From Halalkalibacter sp. APA_J-10(15) (lineage in GTDB: Bacteria; Bacillota; Bacilli; Bacillales; Bacillaceae_D): a DNA stretch of 64,000 nt. The notes beneath the pieces are model-generated. The model had not been told where the DNA came from and made no database searches. It worked only from the letters and a program-made list of their open reading frames with translations. Position numbers and translations under genes: made by a program. The stretch lies in assembly GCF_023017105.1 (NCBI RefSeq), contig NZ_JALKEV010000015.1, positions 1 to 64,000 on the forward strand, written 5' to 3'. Shown piece after piece: positions 25,795-39,049 of the stretch (within the stretch, counting starts at the first letter, position 1; each line of letters starts with the position of its first letter).

Positions 25795-25821
25795 TAATAA
25801 AAGTAAGCAGCAAGCCGATAT
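25795..25821 (+). promoter_or_regulatory. SigD-type promoter of flaG-fliDST
   Basis: TAAT at 25795-25798, a 15-base spacer and a perfect GCCGATAT at 25814-25821. It lies 36 bases before flaG. Confidence 0.8.
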
Positions 25822-25856
25822 AATAGAAAAATGAGCGAGTTTAGGAGGAAAAGTGG

Positions 25857-26225
25857 ATGAGTATCCAAACATCAAACTCGTCAATTACAACATCAAGTGT
25901 ATTTTCACATAAACCATTGACGAATGAAGCCGTAGAAGTAGTACATCATGATTTAAAGCAAAAAGAATCAGTATTACCGAAAGTAAAGGAAGAACGCTAT
26001 AGTAGACATTATTTAGAAGAGCAAGTTGAAGTCATGAATGATTTCTTAGATGTAAGTCAGAAATCGTATAAATTTCATATACATGATGATTTAAATCGTC
26101 TGTATGTTCAAGTAGTAGATAGACAAACAGAAGAGGTTATTCGTGAAGTGCCTCCGGAAGATTTTCTCGATATGTTTGCTTCTATGCTGAAGCAGGTAGG
26201 GTTGCTAGTTGATAAACGGATTTAA
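25857..26225 (+). CDS. flaG: FlaG family protein
   Basis: A 122-residue flagellar protein (B. subtilis YvyC equivalent) with a variable Ser/Thr-rich N-terminus and the FlaG domain at about 55-120 (FHIHDDLNRLYVQVVDRQTEEVIREVPPE). FlaG proteins affect filament length or stability in several species. It is the first gene of the flaG-fliD-fliS-fliT operon, with AGGAGG eight bases before the start. Confidence 0.93.
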   Translation: MSIQTSNSSITTSSVFSHKPLTNEAVEVVHHDLKQKESVLPKVKEERYSRHYLEEQVEVMNDFLDVSQKSYKFHIHDDLNRLYVQVVDRQTEEVIREVPPEDFLDMFASMLKQVGLLVDKRI

Positions 26226-26244
26226 TCTAGGAGGGAATTAAATT

Positions 26245-28095
26245 ATGGTAATGAGAATGACTGGTTTTTCCAGTGGGATGGATATTGAACAAATCGTTAG
26301 TGATTTAATGAGAGCTCGTCGTATTCCAGTTGACAAGCTAATCCAAGACCGTCAAACGATTGAATGGAAGACAGAGGATTATCGTGAGATCAACCGTAAA
26401 TTAAATACGTTTCATACAAGTATATTTGATACGATCTTACGACCATCAAATATGCTCGCTAAAACCGTTTCAAGTACCAATTCCGGACTAGTGTCAGCTA
26501 CTGCTAATTCAGAGGCTGGTAATATGTCACTACGAATTAGTCAGGTGACACAGCTTGCTACAGCAGCATCTAACAATAGTACAGGACGGATAACACAAGA
26601 AGGCGAACAGCTTTCTACAACTCAATTTCTAATGGATCAGCCATTTAATGCTGATAATGAAACTGTATGGAAAAAAGGGATTGTAAGGGATGAGACGATT
26701 AGAATGTCTTCTACTTCAAATGTTGTTTCCTTAGATCCTGGTGATGAAACGATTGTGAATCCTGAGGATGCTGTTGTGAAAGTGAACGGACGTCTATATC
26801 ATATTACGGAAGATGCGAGTGACCTAGATGGGCCTGATGGAGAACAGTTAGTCTATTTTAATGCTAACGAAGGTACATTGCAGTTTAAGAATGATATTGC
26901 GAGAGAAGCGTCTGTATCTGTTACTTATATAACAGAAGCACCAGAGGATGCCACTCATGCCGCTTATCATTACACAACTGGAAATGTGACAACGTATGAT
27001 CGGAATGGCGAAATAAATGATAAATTTGTTGTTAGAGGAAATCAGTCATTAACATCAGTATTTAATCAATTGAATCGTTCATCGGCAGGGGTTAATGGGT
27101 TCTATGATCAGGAAACGGGAAAAGTGTCCGTATCAAGGACTCAAACTGGTCAATTTAATCCAAATGCAGAGGGAACAGAAGGTTTTACGGGCGAGATGAG
27201 ATTCGATGGTGCTTTGTTTAATGACTTATTCAAACTTGACTCAGAGCAAGAGACAGCGGCAAAAAATGCAACATTTACAATGAATGGACTGGAAACTTCT
27301 AGACAGTCTAATACGTTTACAGTTGCAGGCATGACCGTTACGCTTAAGGAAGAATTTACTCAGGAAGTAACTCTTAATGCCTCTACTGATACGGACCGAG
27401 TAATGGATACGATTAAAGGGTTTGTTGATGAATATAATGAGCTTTTGGATCATATTAGTGGCAAGCTAAGTGAAAGCCGTAATCGTGATTTCAGACCTTT
27501 AACAGATGAGCAGCGAGCAGCGATGTCTGAAGATGAAATAGAAAAATGGGAAGAACAAGCTCGAAGTGGATTGTTGAGTAGAGATCCTGCACTCAGATCC
27601 ATCCTTGATAAAATGAGAATGGATATGTATAGTCCGGTTAATGGCGAACTTGAAACGGTATTTAATCAATTAGCGACTATCGGTATTACGACTACTCAAA
27701 ATTACCTAGACGGTGGTAAGTTAGAAATTAATGAAGAAAAGTTGCGTCAAGCCATTGAAGCCGATGCAGAAGGTGTCTTCCAATTATTTGCGGGTGGAGA
27801 ATCAGATGGTCCAGCTAATGAGCAAGGGATTGCACGACGAATCAGAAACTCTGTCGATAATGGAATTACAACGTTAGCTGAACGTGCAGGTGGCTTTAAA
27901 GGGAAGATGCAGCCACATCAGTATACGTTAGGACGTAATTTAAATGATTTAAATGATCGTATTTCCGACTTTGAACGTAGATTGACAATGGTAGAAGACC
28001 GCTATTGGAGACAATTTAATGCGATGGAAGCAGCAATGGCAAGAGCCAATCAACAGGCAGAAACGCTATTTTCTGCTTTAATGCCTATGCAATAA
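26245..28095 (+). CDS. fliD: Flagellar filament cap protein FliD (HAP2)
   Basis: A 616-residue cap protein that sits at the filament tip and folds exported flagellin into place. The N-terminal FliD domain (MRMTGFSSGMDIEQIVSDLMRARR) and the C-terminal coiled region (LNDRISDFERRLTMVEDRYWRQFNAMEAAM) are both intact. The middle contains a flagellin hook IN-type motif region around VMDTIKGFVDEYNELLDHI. The length is within the range of larger Bacillus FliD proteins. TAGGAGGG precedes the ATG. Confidence 0.96.
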   Translation: MVMRMTGFSSGMDIEQIVSDLMRARRIPVDKLIQDRQTIEWKTEDYREINRKLNTFHTSIFDTILRPSNMLAKTVSSTNSGLVSATANSEAGNMSLRISQVTQLATAASNNSTGRITQEGEQLSTTQFLMDQPFNADNETVWKKGIVRDETIRMSSTSNVVSLDPGDETIVNPEDAVVKVNGRLYHITEDASDLDGPDGEQLVYFNANEGTLQFKNDIAREASVSVTYITEAPEDATHAAYHYTTGNVTTYDRNGEINDKFVVRGNQSLTSVFNQLNRSSAGVNGFYDQETGKVSVSRTQTGQFNPNAEGTEGFTGEMRFDGALFNDLFKLDSEQETAAKNATFTMNGLETSRQSNTFTVAGMTVTLKEEFTQEVTLNASTDTDRVMDTIKGFVDEYNELLDHISGKLSESRNRDFRPLTDEQRAAMSEDEIEKWEEQARSGLLSRDPALRSILDKMRMDMYSPVNGELETVFNQLATIGITTTQNYLDGGKLEINEEKLRQAIEADAEGVFQLFAGGESDGPANEQGIARRIRNSVDNGITTLAERAGGFKGKMQPHQYTLGRNLNDLNDRISDFERRLTMVEDRYWRQFNAMEAAMARANQQAETLFSALMPMQ

Positions 28096-28128
28096 GGATT
28101 TTAATTTAGGAGAAGGGTGAATTCGTAT

Positions 28129-28527
28129 ATGACAACTCAGTTACAGTCAGTTTATAAACAAAATTCAATGCAAACCGCTTCACCTGGGGAATTAACACTA
28201 ATGCTATACAATGGTTGTTTGAAATTTATAAAACAAGCAAATAAAGCAATTGAGGAAAATAATGTTGAAGGTAGAAGTCATTCTATTCAACGAGCCCAAG
28301 ATATTATTCGTGAATTAATGGTCACATTAAAAACGGACTCAGAAGCTGCTGAAAATATGATGAGGCTTTATGATTTTATTTTAAATCGTTTAATAGAAGC
28401 TAATGTTAAGAATGATGCAAAGGCTTTGCAGGATGCAGAGGAGCTTGTCATTCAATTTCGCGATATGTGGAAAGAAGTCATTCAGTTAGATCGTAAGGAG
28501 AGACATGGTGAAGGTGGAAAAGCCTAA
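28129..28527 (+). CDS. fliS: Flagellin export chaperone FliS
   Basis: A 132-residue helical chaperone that binds the flagellin C-terminus in the cytoplasm. It shows the typical YKQNSMQTASPGELTLMLYNGCLKFI start and the helix RAQDIIRELMVTLKTDSEAAENM. AGGAGAAGGG precedes ATG 28129; the in-frame GTG at 28117 overlaps this site and is rejected. Its stop overlaps the fliT start (TAATG). Confidence 0.95.
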   Translation: MTTQLQSVYKQNSMQTASPGELTLMLYNGCLKFIKQANKAIEENNVEGRSHSIQRAQDIIRELMVTLKTDSEAAENMMRLYDFILNRLIEANVKNDAKALQDAEELVIQFRDMWKEVIQLDRKERHGEGGKA

Positions 28528-28889
28528 TGTCGTTAGTTAAAAAAATTCATGAAGAATCTCAAGTATTATTGATGTTTTTGAAGACTGCTTTACCAGAGGA
28601 CCCCGATAAACGTGATCAGTTTATAAGTGAATTAGAGACGAAGCTAGATGTTAGAGAAGCTCTCATTAAGCAGATTGAATGTCCGCCAATAACGGATGAA
28701 GAAAAGGAATTAGCGAAAGAAATAATCATAATGAACGACGAGATATCAGAATTACTCGTATCTAAAAATCGAGAAATTCAGCGAGATATTGAACAGACGA
28801 AAAGAAAGAAACAAACTGGACGCAAATACGAAAATCCATATGATGGCCCAACATCAGAAGGGATCTTTTTCGATAAGCGTGGGGTTTGA
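28527..28889 (+). CDS. fliT: FliT-like flagellar protein
   Basis: A 120-residue helical protein at the position of B. subtilis fliT, directly after fliS. FliT proteins chaperone FliD. Sequence conservation in this family is low, so position is the main evidence. The C-terminus is basic then flexible (RKKQTGRKYENPYDGPTSEG). A strong terminator follows. Confidence 0.85.
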   Translation: MSLVKKIHEESQVLLMFLKTALPEDPDKRDQFISELETKLDVREALIKQIECPPITDEEKELAKEIIIMNDEISELLVSKNREIQRDIEQTKRKKQTGRKYENPYDGPTSEGIFFDKRGV

Positions 28890-28894
28890 ATGAG

Positions 28895-28942
28895 AGAAGC
28901 TCGATTTCAGCATAGAGATATGTTGAGGTCGAGCTTTTTTGC
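28895..28942 (+). terminator. Terminator of flaG-fliDST operon
   Basis: AAGCTCGA (28897-28904) pairs with TCGAGCTT (28929-28936), extended inward by TCAGCATA with TATGTTGA, followed by a T run. Confidence 0.88.
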
Positions 28943-29109
28943 ATAATCAGAATGAGTGATTTTAGATTTTTATTTTTCGGGTATAAAGGGTATGGATACA
29001 AACATTTTAGGACGTGTTTAAACAAGGAGAGATTCTTCACCCACTCTTAAAGAAAGAGGTGGAAACATTTCGTGGTCGTGGGAATCCGCAAAAACGGGTT
29101 TCAAAGCTA

Positions 29110-29133
29110 CCATGCTTGTGTGATAGCACGGTC
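29110..29133. other. Hairpin downstream of coiled-coil gene
   Basis: ACCATGCT and AGCACGGT pair around an 8-base loop, just past the 3' end of the minus-strand gene. It lacks a clear T run on either strand, so its role as a terminator is uncertain. Confidence 0.4.
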
Positions 29134-29144
29134 TCAATATGACG

Positions 29145-29456
29145 TCAGTCTCGTTTCAATTTAAAGAGCTCGAGTTCATTCTCTGCGATTTTATATGTTT
29201 GGAATGCTAATCTTCCTTCAATGTCTGTGAGTCTGGATGTAACCTCTGAATGAAACTCGGATAGTTTACCTGTTTGTTCATAGATGAGATTTTGTTTGTT
29301 CTCGATGCGTGAGGTCGTCTCATTTAATTGCTTTAAATTGCTTTCCATCTTGGTTAAACGTTCATTCGTTTGGGTTAGACGTTCATTCGATTTTTGTTGC
29401 TCCACTTTCATTTCGGTCATTTCAGCTAATATTTGCTTCAATAGTTCCTCGCTCAT
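29145..29456 (-). CDS. Small coiled-coil protein of unknown function
   Basis: A 103-residue protein that I do not assign. It is almost one continuous coiled coil, with near-repeats of SNERLTQTNERLTKMESNL followed by NETTSRIENKQNLIYEQTGKL. There is no signal peptide or membrane segment. The gene is supported by a perfect AAAAGGAGG ribosome site just upstream of its ATG on the minus strand and by the reading frame closing cleanly. It is alone on its strand between the fliT terminator and the LacI locus. Confidence 0.75.
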   Translation of the reverse strand: MSEELLKQILAEMTEMKVEQQKSNERLTQTNERLTKMESNLKQLNETTSRIENKQNLIYEQTGKLSEFHSEVTSRLTDIEGRLAFQTYKIAENELELFKLKRD

Positions 29457-30286
29457 TGGTTATCCTCCTTTTGATATTAAAGTTTAGTCAGTTTTATTGT
29501 ATAATGTTTTGCACTTTTTTCTGTCATGTCCTGATTGTTGATAGTATTTCTCCGACTATCTCTCTAACATAATAATCAAAATTGTGAGAGTTTTCTATCT
29601 TAGTGCTGTATTCTCCTGCAAGTTATTCAATTATTGCGACATTTACTGATTTGCTAGATATCATTGAGATCTTTTACAATAGGAATATCGGAGTTCTATC
29701 TATTTTCTATATCCAAACGTACTAATTTTATATCAGTAAGCAACTTATACTTTCTTACTACTATAGCACATTATGATTTGATGTAGAATTGAAAGATTAT
29801 ATAGATCACGTTGACGACTCAAACGTTTTATCGACCTGCAATAGGAACAGCTCGGATTGTGGAATATGATGGTTAAATTGTTGTGTTTCAGTAGGTCACG
29901 TGTTGTATGGGAATCCCCATTCCCTTATTTCTCCTTTATTTCATTTATTCATGTTTTGACGGTTCCTCATTCCTCTATTTCGGTTATTAAGGTTTTATTT
30001 GGTCCCATATAGCTCAAATAGAGGAATGACGATTACACTTTCTTCTCTGGAAGCGGGTTTTCCTTGATTTAGAGGAATGAGAATTACCTTATTGGAGTAA
30101 AAGTCGTCACGCGTTATATACGTATTTTATAAATGAAATCAATCTACAAAATATTAACCCCATTGTAATGGCATCGTGCGGTGGCATAGGAAAAGGCTGC
30201 TACGTAGATGTATAAAATGGCTAAACAGCTTTCGTCTCCGTTTTTTCTTTTCAAAGCTCAATGATTTTATTGAATTTTAACAGAAA
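29457..30286. other. Long intergenic region with repeat fragments
   Basis: No supported gene. The part up to about 29940 is AT-rich and without recognisable features. From 29961 to 30087 there are three copies of an AAATAGAGGAATGA motif in both orientations. At about 30155-30215 there is a fragment of the R1 repeat (ATTGTAATGGC...). Confidence 0.6.
29961..30087. repeat. R3 short repeats (AAATAGAGGAATGA), three copies
   Basis: Copies are at 29961-29980 (minus), 30016-30036 (plus) and 30066-30087 (plus). The consensus is AAATAGAGGAATGA followed by (G/C)(A/G)ATTAC in the two plus-strand copies. Two opposite copies could form a large stem. Related copies lie at 55603-55623 and 55706-55728. Confidence 0.6.
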
Positions 30287-30300
30287 TGAAACCGATTTCG
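30287..30300. promoter_or_regulatory. LacI-family operator, autoregulatory site
   Basis: TGAAACCGATTTCG is nearly palindromic and is the reverse complement of the site at 31618 except for the last base. It lies just upstream of the -10 of the regulator gene, so self-repression is likely. Confidence 0.65.
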
Positions 30301-30314
30301 GAAGAGTGATTTTG

Positions 30315-30323
30315 TGCTATACT
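30315..30323 (+). promoter_or_regulatory. Promoter (extended -10) of LacI-type regulator
   Basis: TGCTATACT is a good extended -10. The operator at 30287-30300 occupies the -35 zone. The transcript would have a leader of about 195 bases that contains an R2 repeat. Confidence 0.55.
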
Positions 30324-30340
30324 ATAGCTAAAAGCTAAGA

Positions 30341-30460
30341 AGGCCACTGAAAAGGACATATCAACTTTTCAGTAACTTTGATTTGTTAGTAATGGCTACA
30401 TTCGTTGCTCGCTCTGTACGAGAAAACCAACCGAATCAAGCTTTTCAAAAAGACAACAAT
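30341..30460 (+). repeat. R2 repeat, copy 1
   Basis: Begins with a hairpin (CACTGAAAAG with CTTTTCAGT) and ends with AATCAAGCTTTTCAAAAAG. It matches 40251-40390 over most of its length. It lies in the leader of the LacI-type regulator. Confidence 0.65.
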
Positions 30461-30523
30461 TTAGCATATTACTAAAAGGGAACCGGAATTTTAATGCCCT
30501 TAAGCTAGTAAGGAGAGGTTTGT

Positions 30524-31561
30524 ATGAAAAAGGGTGTGACGATTTACGACATTGCAAAAGAGGCTCAAGTGTCACCAGCTACCGTTTCAAGAGTTTTGAC
30601 AGGCAATGCGAAAGTAAAGCCGGCGACGATGAAGAAGATTACAGCTGTGATCGAGAAATACAACTTTAAGCCGAATGGATTAGCGAGAAGTTTATTGCAC
30701 AAGAAAACCAAAATGATCGGATTTATTCTGCCAGACATTAACCATCCCTTTTTCTCGACATTTGTGTTAAAAGGGGAAGCGCATGCACTTGATGCAGGTT
30801 ATACATCTTTTGTTTGCAACACGATGAATGATAGTGAAATGGAATCGAAGTATTTACATGCATTGTTAGAAAAACAAGTCGATGGGATTGTGTTCTTAGG
30901 TGGGCGGATTAATGCCGTTGATGTGAATCCTGCATATGTCGATGAGATGAATACAATCATGGAGCGCGTTCCTGTTCTGTTTGTGAATGGACAAATGCCA
31001 GGGGTGGATGCACATATTGTGCGAACAGATGAAGCCTTAGGTGTTCGGCAGCTAGTTGAATTGTGTAAAAATTATGGGCATCAAAAAATAGGTTTTCTTG
31101 GTGGTGTTTTCGGGATTACATCGACAGAAATGAAGATTGAAACGTTTAAAGAAGAGCTGAGGAAGCATGGAATGGATGTTGTCGATGATTGGGTGATTGC
31201 TTCTAACTTTACGATTGAATCAGGGGAGGAAGCGGCTGCGAAGCTGATGAGTTTAGATGAAAAGCCAACAGCCGTCATCTGTGTCAATGATTTTGTTGCG
31301 ATGGGTGCCATTAATCTGTTTCAGAAGCATGGTTTATCCGTCCCGGATGATATGTCTGTCGCTGGTTTCGATGATATTTATTTAGCGCAGCATTTTCCGC
31401 CTGGAATAACGACGGTTTCGCAAAATTATGATCAATTAGGGAAAATGGCAATCAATCAATTAGTTGATTTAATCGAAGAAAAAGAAGTGTCAAAGGAGAC
31501 GATCGTGCCTACTTCATTAATCATTCGCAATTCTTATAAATCCATACCAAAAATGAATTGA
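30524..31561 (+). CDS. LacI/GalR family transcriptional regulator
   Basis: A 345-residue repressor. The N-terminal helix-turn-helix is TIYDIAKEAQVSPATVSRVLTG, followed by the hinge helix NGLARSLLHKKT and a periplasmic-binding-like effector domain (IGFILPDINHPFFSTFVLKG to FDDIYLAQHFPPGITTVSQ). Matching palindromes lie upstream of its own gene (30287) and in front of the lyase operon (31592 and 31618), so it probably controls itself and that operon. The inducer is likely an unsaturated uronate or galactoside from the same pathway. Confidence 0.93.
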   Translation: MKKGVTIYDIAKEAQVSPATVSRVLTGNAKVKPATMKKITAVIEKYNFKPNGLARSLLHKKTKMIGFILPDINHPFFSTFVLKGEAHALDAGYTSFVCNTMNDSEMESKYLHALLEKQVDGIVFLGGRINAVDVNPAYVDEMNTIMERVPVLFVNGQMPGVDAHIVRTDEALGVRQLVELCKNYGHQKIGFLGGVFGITSTEMKIETFKEELRKHGMDVVDDWVIASNFTIESGEEAAAKLMSLDEKPTAVICVNDFVAMGAINLFQKHGLSVPDDMSVAGFDDIYLAQHFPPGITTVSQNYDQLGKMAINQLVDLIEEKEVSKETIVPTSLIIRNSYKSIPKMN

Positions 31562-31591
31562 CAACATAGGATTCATCTATGTTACGATAAA

Positions 31592-31605
31592 TGAAACGGG
31601 TTTCA
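31592..31605. promoter_or_regulatory. LacI-family operator 1 of lyase operon
   Basis: TGAAACGGGTTTCA is a perfect TGAAAC/GTTTCA inverted repeat with a two-base centre, 30 bases after the regulator stop codon. Confidence 0.65.
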
Positions 31606-31608
31606 TAA

Positions 31609-31631
31609 TTGTGAAAGTGAAATCGGTTTCA
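31609..31631. promoter_or_regulatory. LacI-family operator 2 and likely promoter of lyase operon
   Basis: TGAAATCGGTTTCA at 31618-31631 repeats the operator half-sites, 26 bases centre to centre from operator 1. A TTGTGA just before it (31609-31614) could serve as the -35, with the operator between -35 and -10. The -10 is not clear. Confidence 0.55.
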
Positions 31632-31692
31632 AATGATAGTAATATTGGTGAAAAGCCACAGCATATTTTTATAGGAGAGCTGAGGGGACGAC

Positions 31693-33522
31693 ATGAAATA
31701 TGAAGAGATGATGAGCAAGCTTCATTCATATGCACCGATCGAAAATTGGTTCTCTTCGCATGAAGGGAAGGAACGGTTTTTTCAACAAATTCAAATAGAG
31801 AAAACGTATCAAACGATTCTGGAAGAAGTGAAAATGGAGACGGTTCGACTAAGGTCGTCAGAAATACCGGACCTCCCCTACTCCCTTTTTAAACTCTTTT
31901 CACAAACAGGCTCACGGAAAGAATACGAAGCTGCTTATTTTGAAAGAAGACGACGATTAAATACGTTTGCGCTGATGGTATTGATTGAGCCTAAGAATGA
32001 GGAGAATCTAGCAAACTTGCATGAGATCATTTGGTATATTTGTAATGAGTATTCGTGGTGCTTGCCAGCGCATATGTCTAATGATGATGAAAGCTCACGT
32101 CGTATCCAAGAGGATAAGCCAGAAATGAGAGAGATTGATCTATTTGCCTCTGAAACAGCTTTTGCGCTCACCGAAATCGCAGTTTTACTCGAACCATCAC
32201 TCGATCCTCTTATTCGAAAACGAATAAAGGAGGAAGTGAGAAGACGCGTTCTGCAGCCTTTCTATTATTATTCCTACCACTGGGAACAGGCGGATCATAA
32301 TTGGGCTGCGGTTTGTGCTGGTTCGATTGGAGCGGTAGCGATTTATAGTCATGGAGATGATCATGAATTTGCGACAATTTTAACAAAGGTTATGAAGGCG
32401 ATGGAATCGTATTTGTCAGGCTTTTATGATGATGGTGCTTGTTTAGAGGGATACGGCTATTGGCAGTATGGATTTGGGTTTTATGTCTATTTTGCCGACT
32501 TATTAAAAAAGAAAACAGCCGGACAGATTGATTTGTTGCAGTCTGAGAAGGTGCATCAGATCGCCTTGTTTCAGCAAAAGGCCTTTTTGACTGGGAATCG
32601 AACTGTTCGTTTTTCTGATTCAGTTGCAACAGGAAACGTTTGGTTAGGACTGACACATTACTTGAATCAACGGTTTTCGGATGTCGATATACCGAAGAAG
32701 GAGTGGGGGGCGAAGTATACGGATGATCATTGCAGTCGCTGGGCTCCTGCTATTCGAGAAATTCTTTGGCTTCAAGCTGATGTGAAAGGAAAGCCGTGGT
32801 TGCCTCAAAGCTACTATTTAGAGAAAACGCAATGGTTTGTATCAAGGTATGAAGTGAATGAAGAATTGTATGCGTTTGCAACAAAGGGTGGTCATAATGA
32901 TGAACCTCATAATCATAATGATGTTGGGCAATTCATCCTAGCATGTGATGAGGACATCTTTCTCACAGATTTAGGAAGTGGGGAATATACAAAGCGTTAT
33001 TTTAGCAAAGAACGTTATTCGTATTTGTGTAATGGTTCTCACGGGCATTCGGTGCCGATAGTAAATGGTCATCACCAAAAGGCTGGTTCTCCTTATCGAA
33101 CTAGCTCATTTCACGTTGTTGAGAATGAGCAGTGTGATGAGGTTGGAATGGAATATGCTGATGCTTACGGTTTGGATTATGTCCGTCAGCTTGAAAGATC
33201 ATTTAAGTGGGAGAAGACGTACTCACCGGCTTTAATCATTGAGGACATGTATTCAGCAGACCGACCTGTTTCATTTGTTAGTCGGTTTATGACACAGATT
33301 CAAAAGATAAAGAAAGTAGTCGGAGCTGTTCTATTAGTAGGGAATGAACAGTGCTTACGAATCACATATGACGAACAGCTTATTCAAGTTCAGGAGAACG
33401 TCTTAACATTTTCCAATCATTTTGGTGAAGAAGAGCAAGTTGTTGCATTGGATTTTACAGTAAGAAGACCGATGGATGAGGCACACATTCATTTCGAATG
33501 TCGATTTGAGAAGAAAGGGTGA
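31693..33522 (+). CDS. Heparinase II/III-like polysaccharide lyase
   Basis: A 609-residue protein of the heparinase II/III-like group: an N-terminal helical toroid (to about residue 380; NWAAVCAGSIGAVAIY, GACLEGYGYWQYGFGF) and a C-terminal beta-sandwich with the family motif GGHNDEPHNHNDVGQFIL. Such enzymes cleave uronic-acid polysaccharides by elimination, leaving a 4,5-unsaturated uronyl end. There is no signal peptide, so it would act in the cytoplasm on imported oligosaccharides. The next gene is the matching GH88 hydrolase, which supports the substrate type (glycosaminoglycan-like or other uronate glycan). GAGGGG precedes the ATG. Confidence 0.85.
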   Translation: MKYEEMMSKLHSYAPIENWFSSHEGKERFFQQIQIEKTYQTILEEVKMETVRLRSSEIPDLPYSLFKLFSQTGSRKEYEAAYFERRRRLNTFALMVLIEPKNEENLANLHEIIWYICNEYSWCLPAHMSNDDESSRRIQEDKPEMREIDLFASETAFALTEIAVLLEPSLDPLIRKRIKEEVRRRVLQPFYYYSYHWEQADHNWAAVCAGSIGAVAIYSHGDDHEFATILTKVMKAMESYLSGFYDDGACLEGYGYWQYGFGFYVYFADLLKKKTAGQIDLLQSEKVHQIALFQQKAFLTGNRTVRFSDSVATGNVWLGLTHYLNQRFSDVDIPKKEWGAKYTDDHCSRWAPAIREILWLQADVKGKPWLPQSYYLEKTQWFVSRYEVNEELYAFATKGGHNDEPHNHNDVGQFILACDEDIFLTDLGSGEYTKRYFSKERYSYLCNGSHGHSVPIVNGHHQKAGSPYRTSSFHVVENEQCDEVGMEYADAYGLDYVRQLERSFKWEKTYSPALIIEDMYSADRPVSFVSRFMTQIQKIKKVVGAVLLVGNEQCLRITYDEQLIQVQENVLTFSNHFGEEEQVVALDFTVRRPMDEAHIHFECRFEKKG

Positions 33523-33528
33523 AGGGAA

Positions 33529-37792
<4,264 letters not shown>

Positions 37793-37794
37793 TA

Positions 37795-37829
37795 ATAAGC
37801 CAGGAGCTCGTGGGAGTTTCCTGGCTTAT
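37795..37829. terminator. Convergent hairpin after lacZ and GGDEF gene
   Basis: ATAAGCCAGGA pairs with TCCTGGCTTAT. It lies between converging genes and could stop transcription from both sides; the T-rich flank is better on the minus strand. Confidence 0.6.
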
Positions 37830-37891
37830 GTTACTTCAACATATACGGAGAGAAAACGACAAATTTTGCAATTGTGATCAAAAATAAAAGC

Positions 37892-39040
37892 CTAGCGTGT
37901 AAATGTATTCATAAGTCGATCCATTAGGGGAAGTTTCTTTTGGTCGTTATAATCGATTGAAGAATCATAAATGTGGAACGAATTCTTGCCTCTTCGTTTC
38001 GCATAATACATCGCCTGATCAGCAGCATTTACTAATGATTCGTCATTATCACTATCATTCGGATACTGGCTTATGCCTATACTAGGTGAAACGGAAACAT
38101 CTTGATCCTTCAAGGTGAAAGGCTTACTGACTGCAGAGAGAATTCGTTCAGAGATATGCTTAATAACATCCACTTCTGTATCTTCAAATACAATGATAAA
38201 TTCATCACCACCGAGTCGAGCGAGTAAATCCTCTTCACGTATGACGTTCGATAATCGTTTGGCGACTTCCTGTAATAGAAGATCACCTGAGTCGTGACCG
38301 AGTTTATCATTTACTTTTTTAAATCCATCTAAATCAATGAAGGCTAGTGTGACACGATATTGACGCCGCTTCGCTTTAGCTAATACTTTCTTTAAATTTC
38401 TTTGGAGGTATAGACGATTTGGCAATTCTGTCAGTTCATCAAAATAAGCAAGTTTTCTTAGTTTAGCCTCTAATTGTTTTTCTTCGGTAATGTCAAGGAT
38501 TGTACCGTTTACTTTCTCGACGAGCTTATTAGAATTAAAAATGGGTGTGGCTTTAATATGAATCCATTTTAAATCGTGGTCGGTTTTTAGAATACGATAT
38601 TTTTCATTTATGCTCTTGCCTAGTTTTAATTGCGTCAGTGTTTTGATAAATCTACTTTTATCATCTGGGTGAACAAATTCTGATAATTTCTCAGGTGGAA
38701 TTTGTAACGTTTGTTTTGAAATGTCGAAAAGCTCTTCGACCCCTTTGGACACATATAATTGATTAGAAGTAAGATCATACGTAAAAATCATAATATCGAT
38801 GCTTGTATATAGCTGTTGGAGGGAATGCTTACTTTTTTTAAAATGCTTCTCATTCCAATAGAGTTGCTGACGTTCGTGTCTTAATGAATCTACCCATTTT
38901 CCTAGTAACCAATTGATGAATATGAATACGATTGCAAATAATAGAAATAACGGAATACTGGATATGTGACTGAAGAGGATCATTAAGACAATTAATATTA
39001 AACTATAGCTGACTGCAACCATTTGCCCAATAAAGATCAT
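37892..39040 (-). CDS. Membrane PAS-GGDEF diguanylate cyclase
   Basis: A 382-residue signalling protein. Two membrane helices lie in the first 60 residues (MVAVSYSLILIVLMILF and IPLFLLFAIVFIFINWLL), a PAS domain with PAC end lies at about 90-205 (IDIMIFTYDLTSNQLYVSKG, KVNGTILDITEEKQLE), and the GGDEF domain at about 210-370 has an intact active site (RLGGDEFIIVFED). REED precedes LLARL-GGDEF at the right distance for the product-inhibition I-site. It should make cyclic di-GMP and thereby affect motility or biofilm. No EAL domain is present. An in-frame GTG at 39049 is an alternative start. Confidence 0.9.
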   Translation of the reverse strand: MIFIGQMVAVSYSLILIVLMILFSHISSIPLFLLFAIVFIFINWLLGKWVDSLRHERQQLYWNEKHFKKSKHSLQQLYTSIDIMIFTYDLTSNQLYVSKGVEELFDISKQTLQIPPEKLSEFVHPDDKSRFIKTLTQLKLGKSINEKYRILKTDHDLKWIHIKATPIFNSNKLVEKVNGTILDITEEKQLEAKLRKLAYFDELTELPNRLYLQRNLKKVLAKAKRRQYRVTLAFIDLDGFKKVNDKLGHDSGDLLLQEVAKRLSNVIREEDLLARLGGDEFIIVFEDTEVDVIKHISERILSAVSKPFTLKDQDVSVSPSIGISQYPNDSDNDESLVNAADQAMYYAKRRGKNSFHIYDSSIDYNDQKKLPLMDRLMNTFTR

Positions 39041-39049
39041 CTTTCTCAC

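Noticed and set aside
29284-29572. Two overlapping plus-strand frames opposite the coiled-coil gene
   Set aside because: They are hydrophobic mirror readings of the minus-strand gene, which has a perfect ribosome site; the plus-strand frames have none.
30287-31631. CcpA cre sites
   Set aside because: The TGAAA...TTTCA palindromes also resemble cre, but three matching copies around a LacI-type gene and its operon are better explained as that regulator's own operators. A shared role with CcpA is not excluded.
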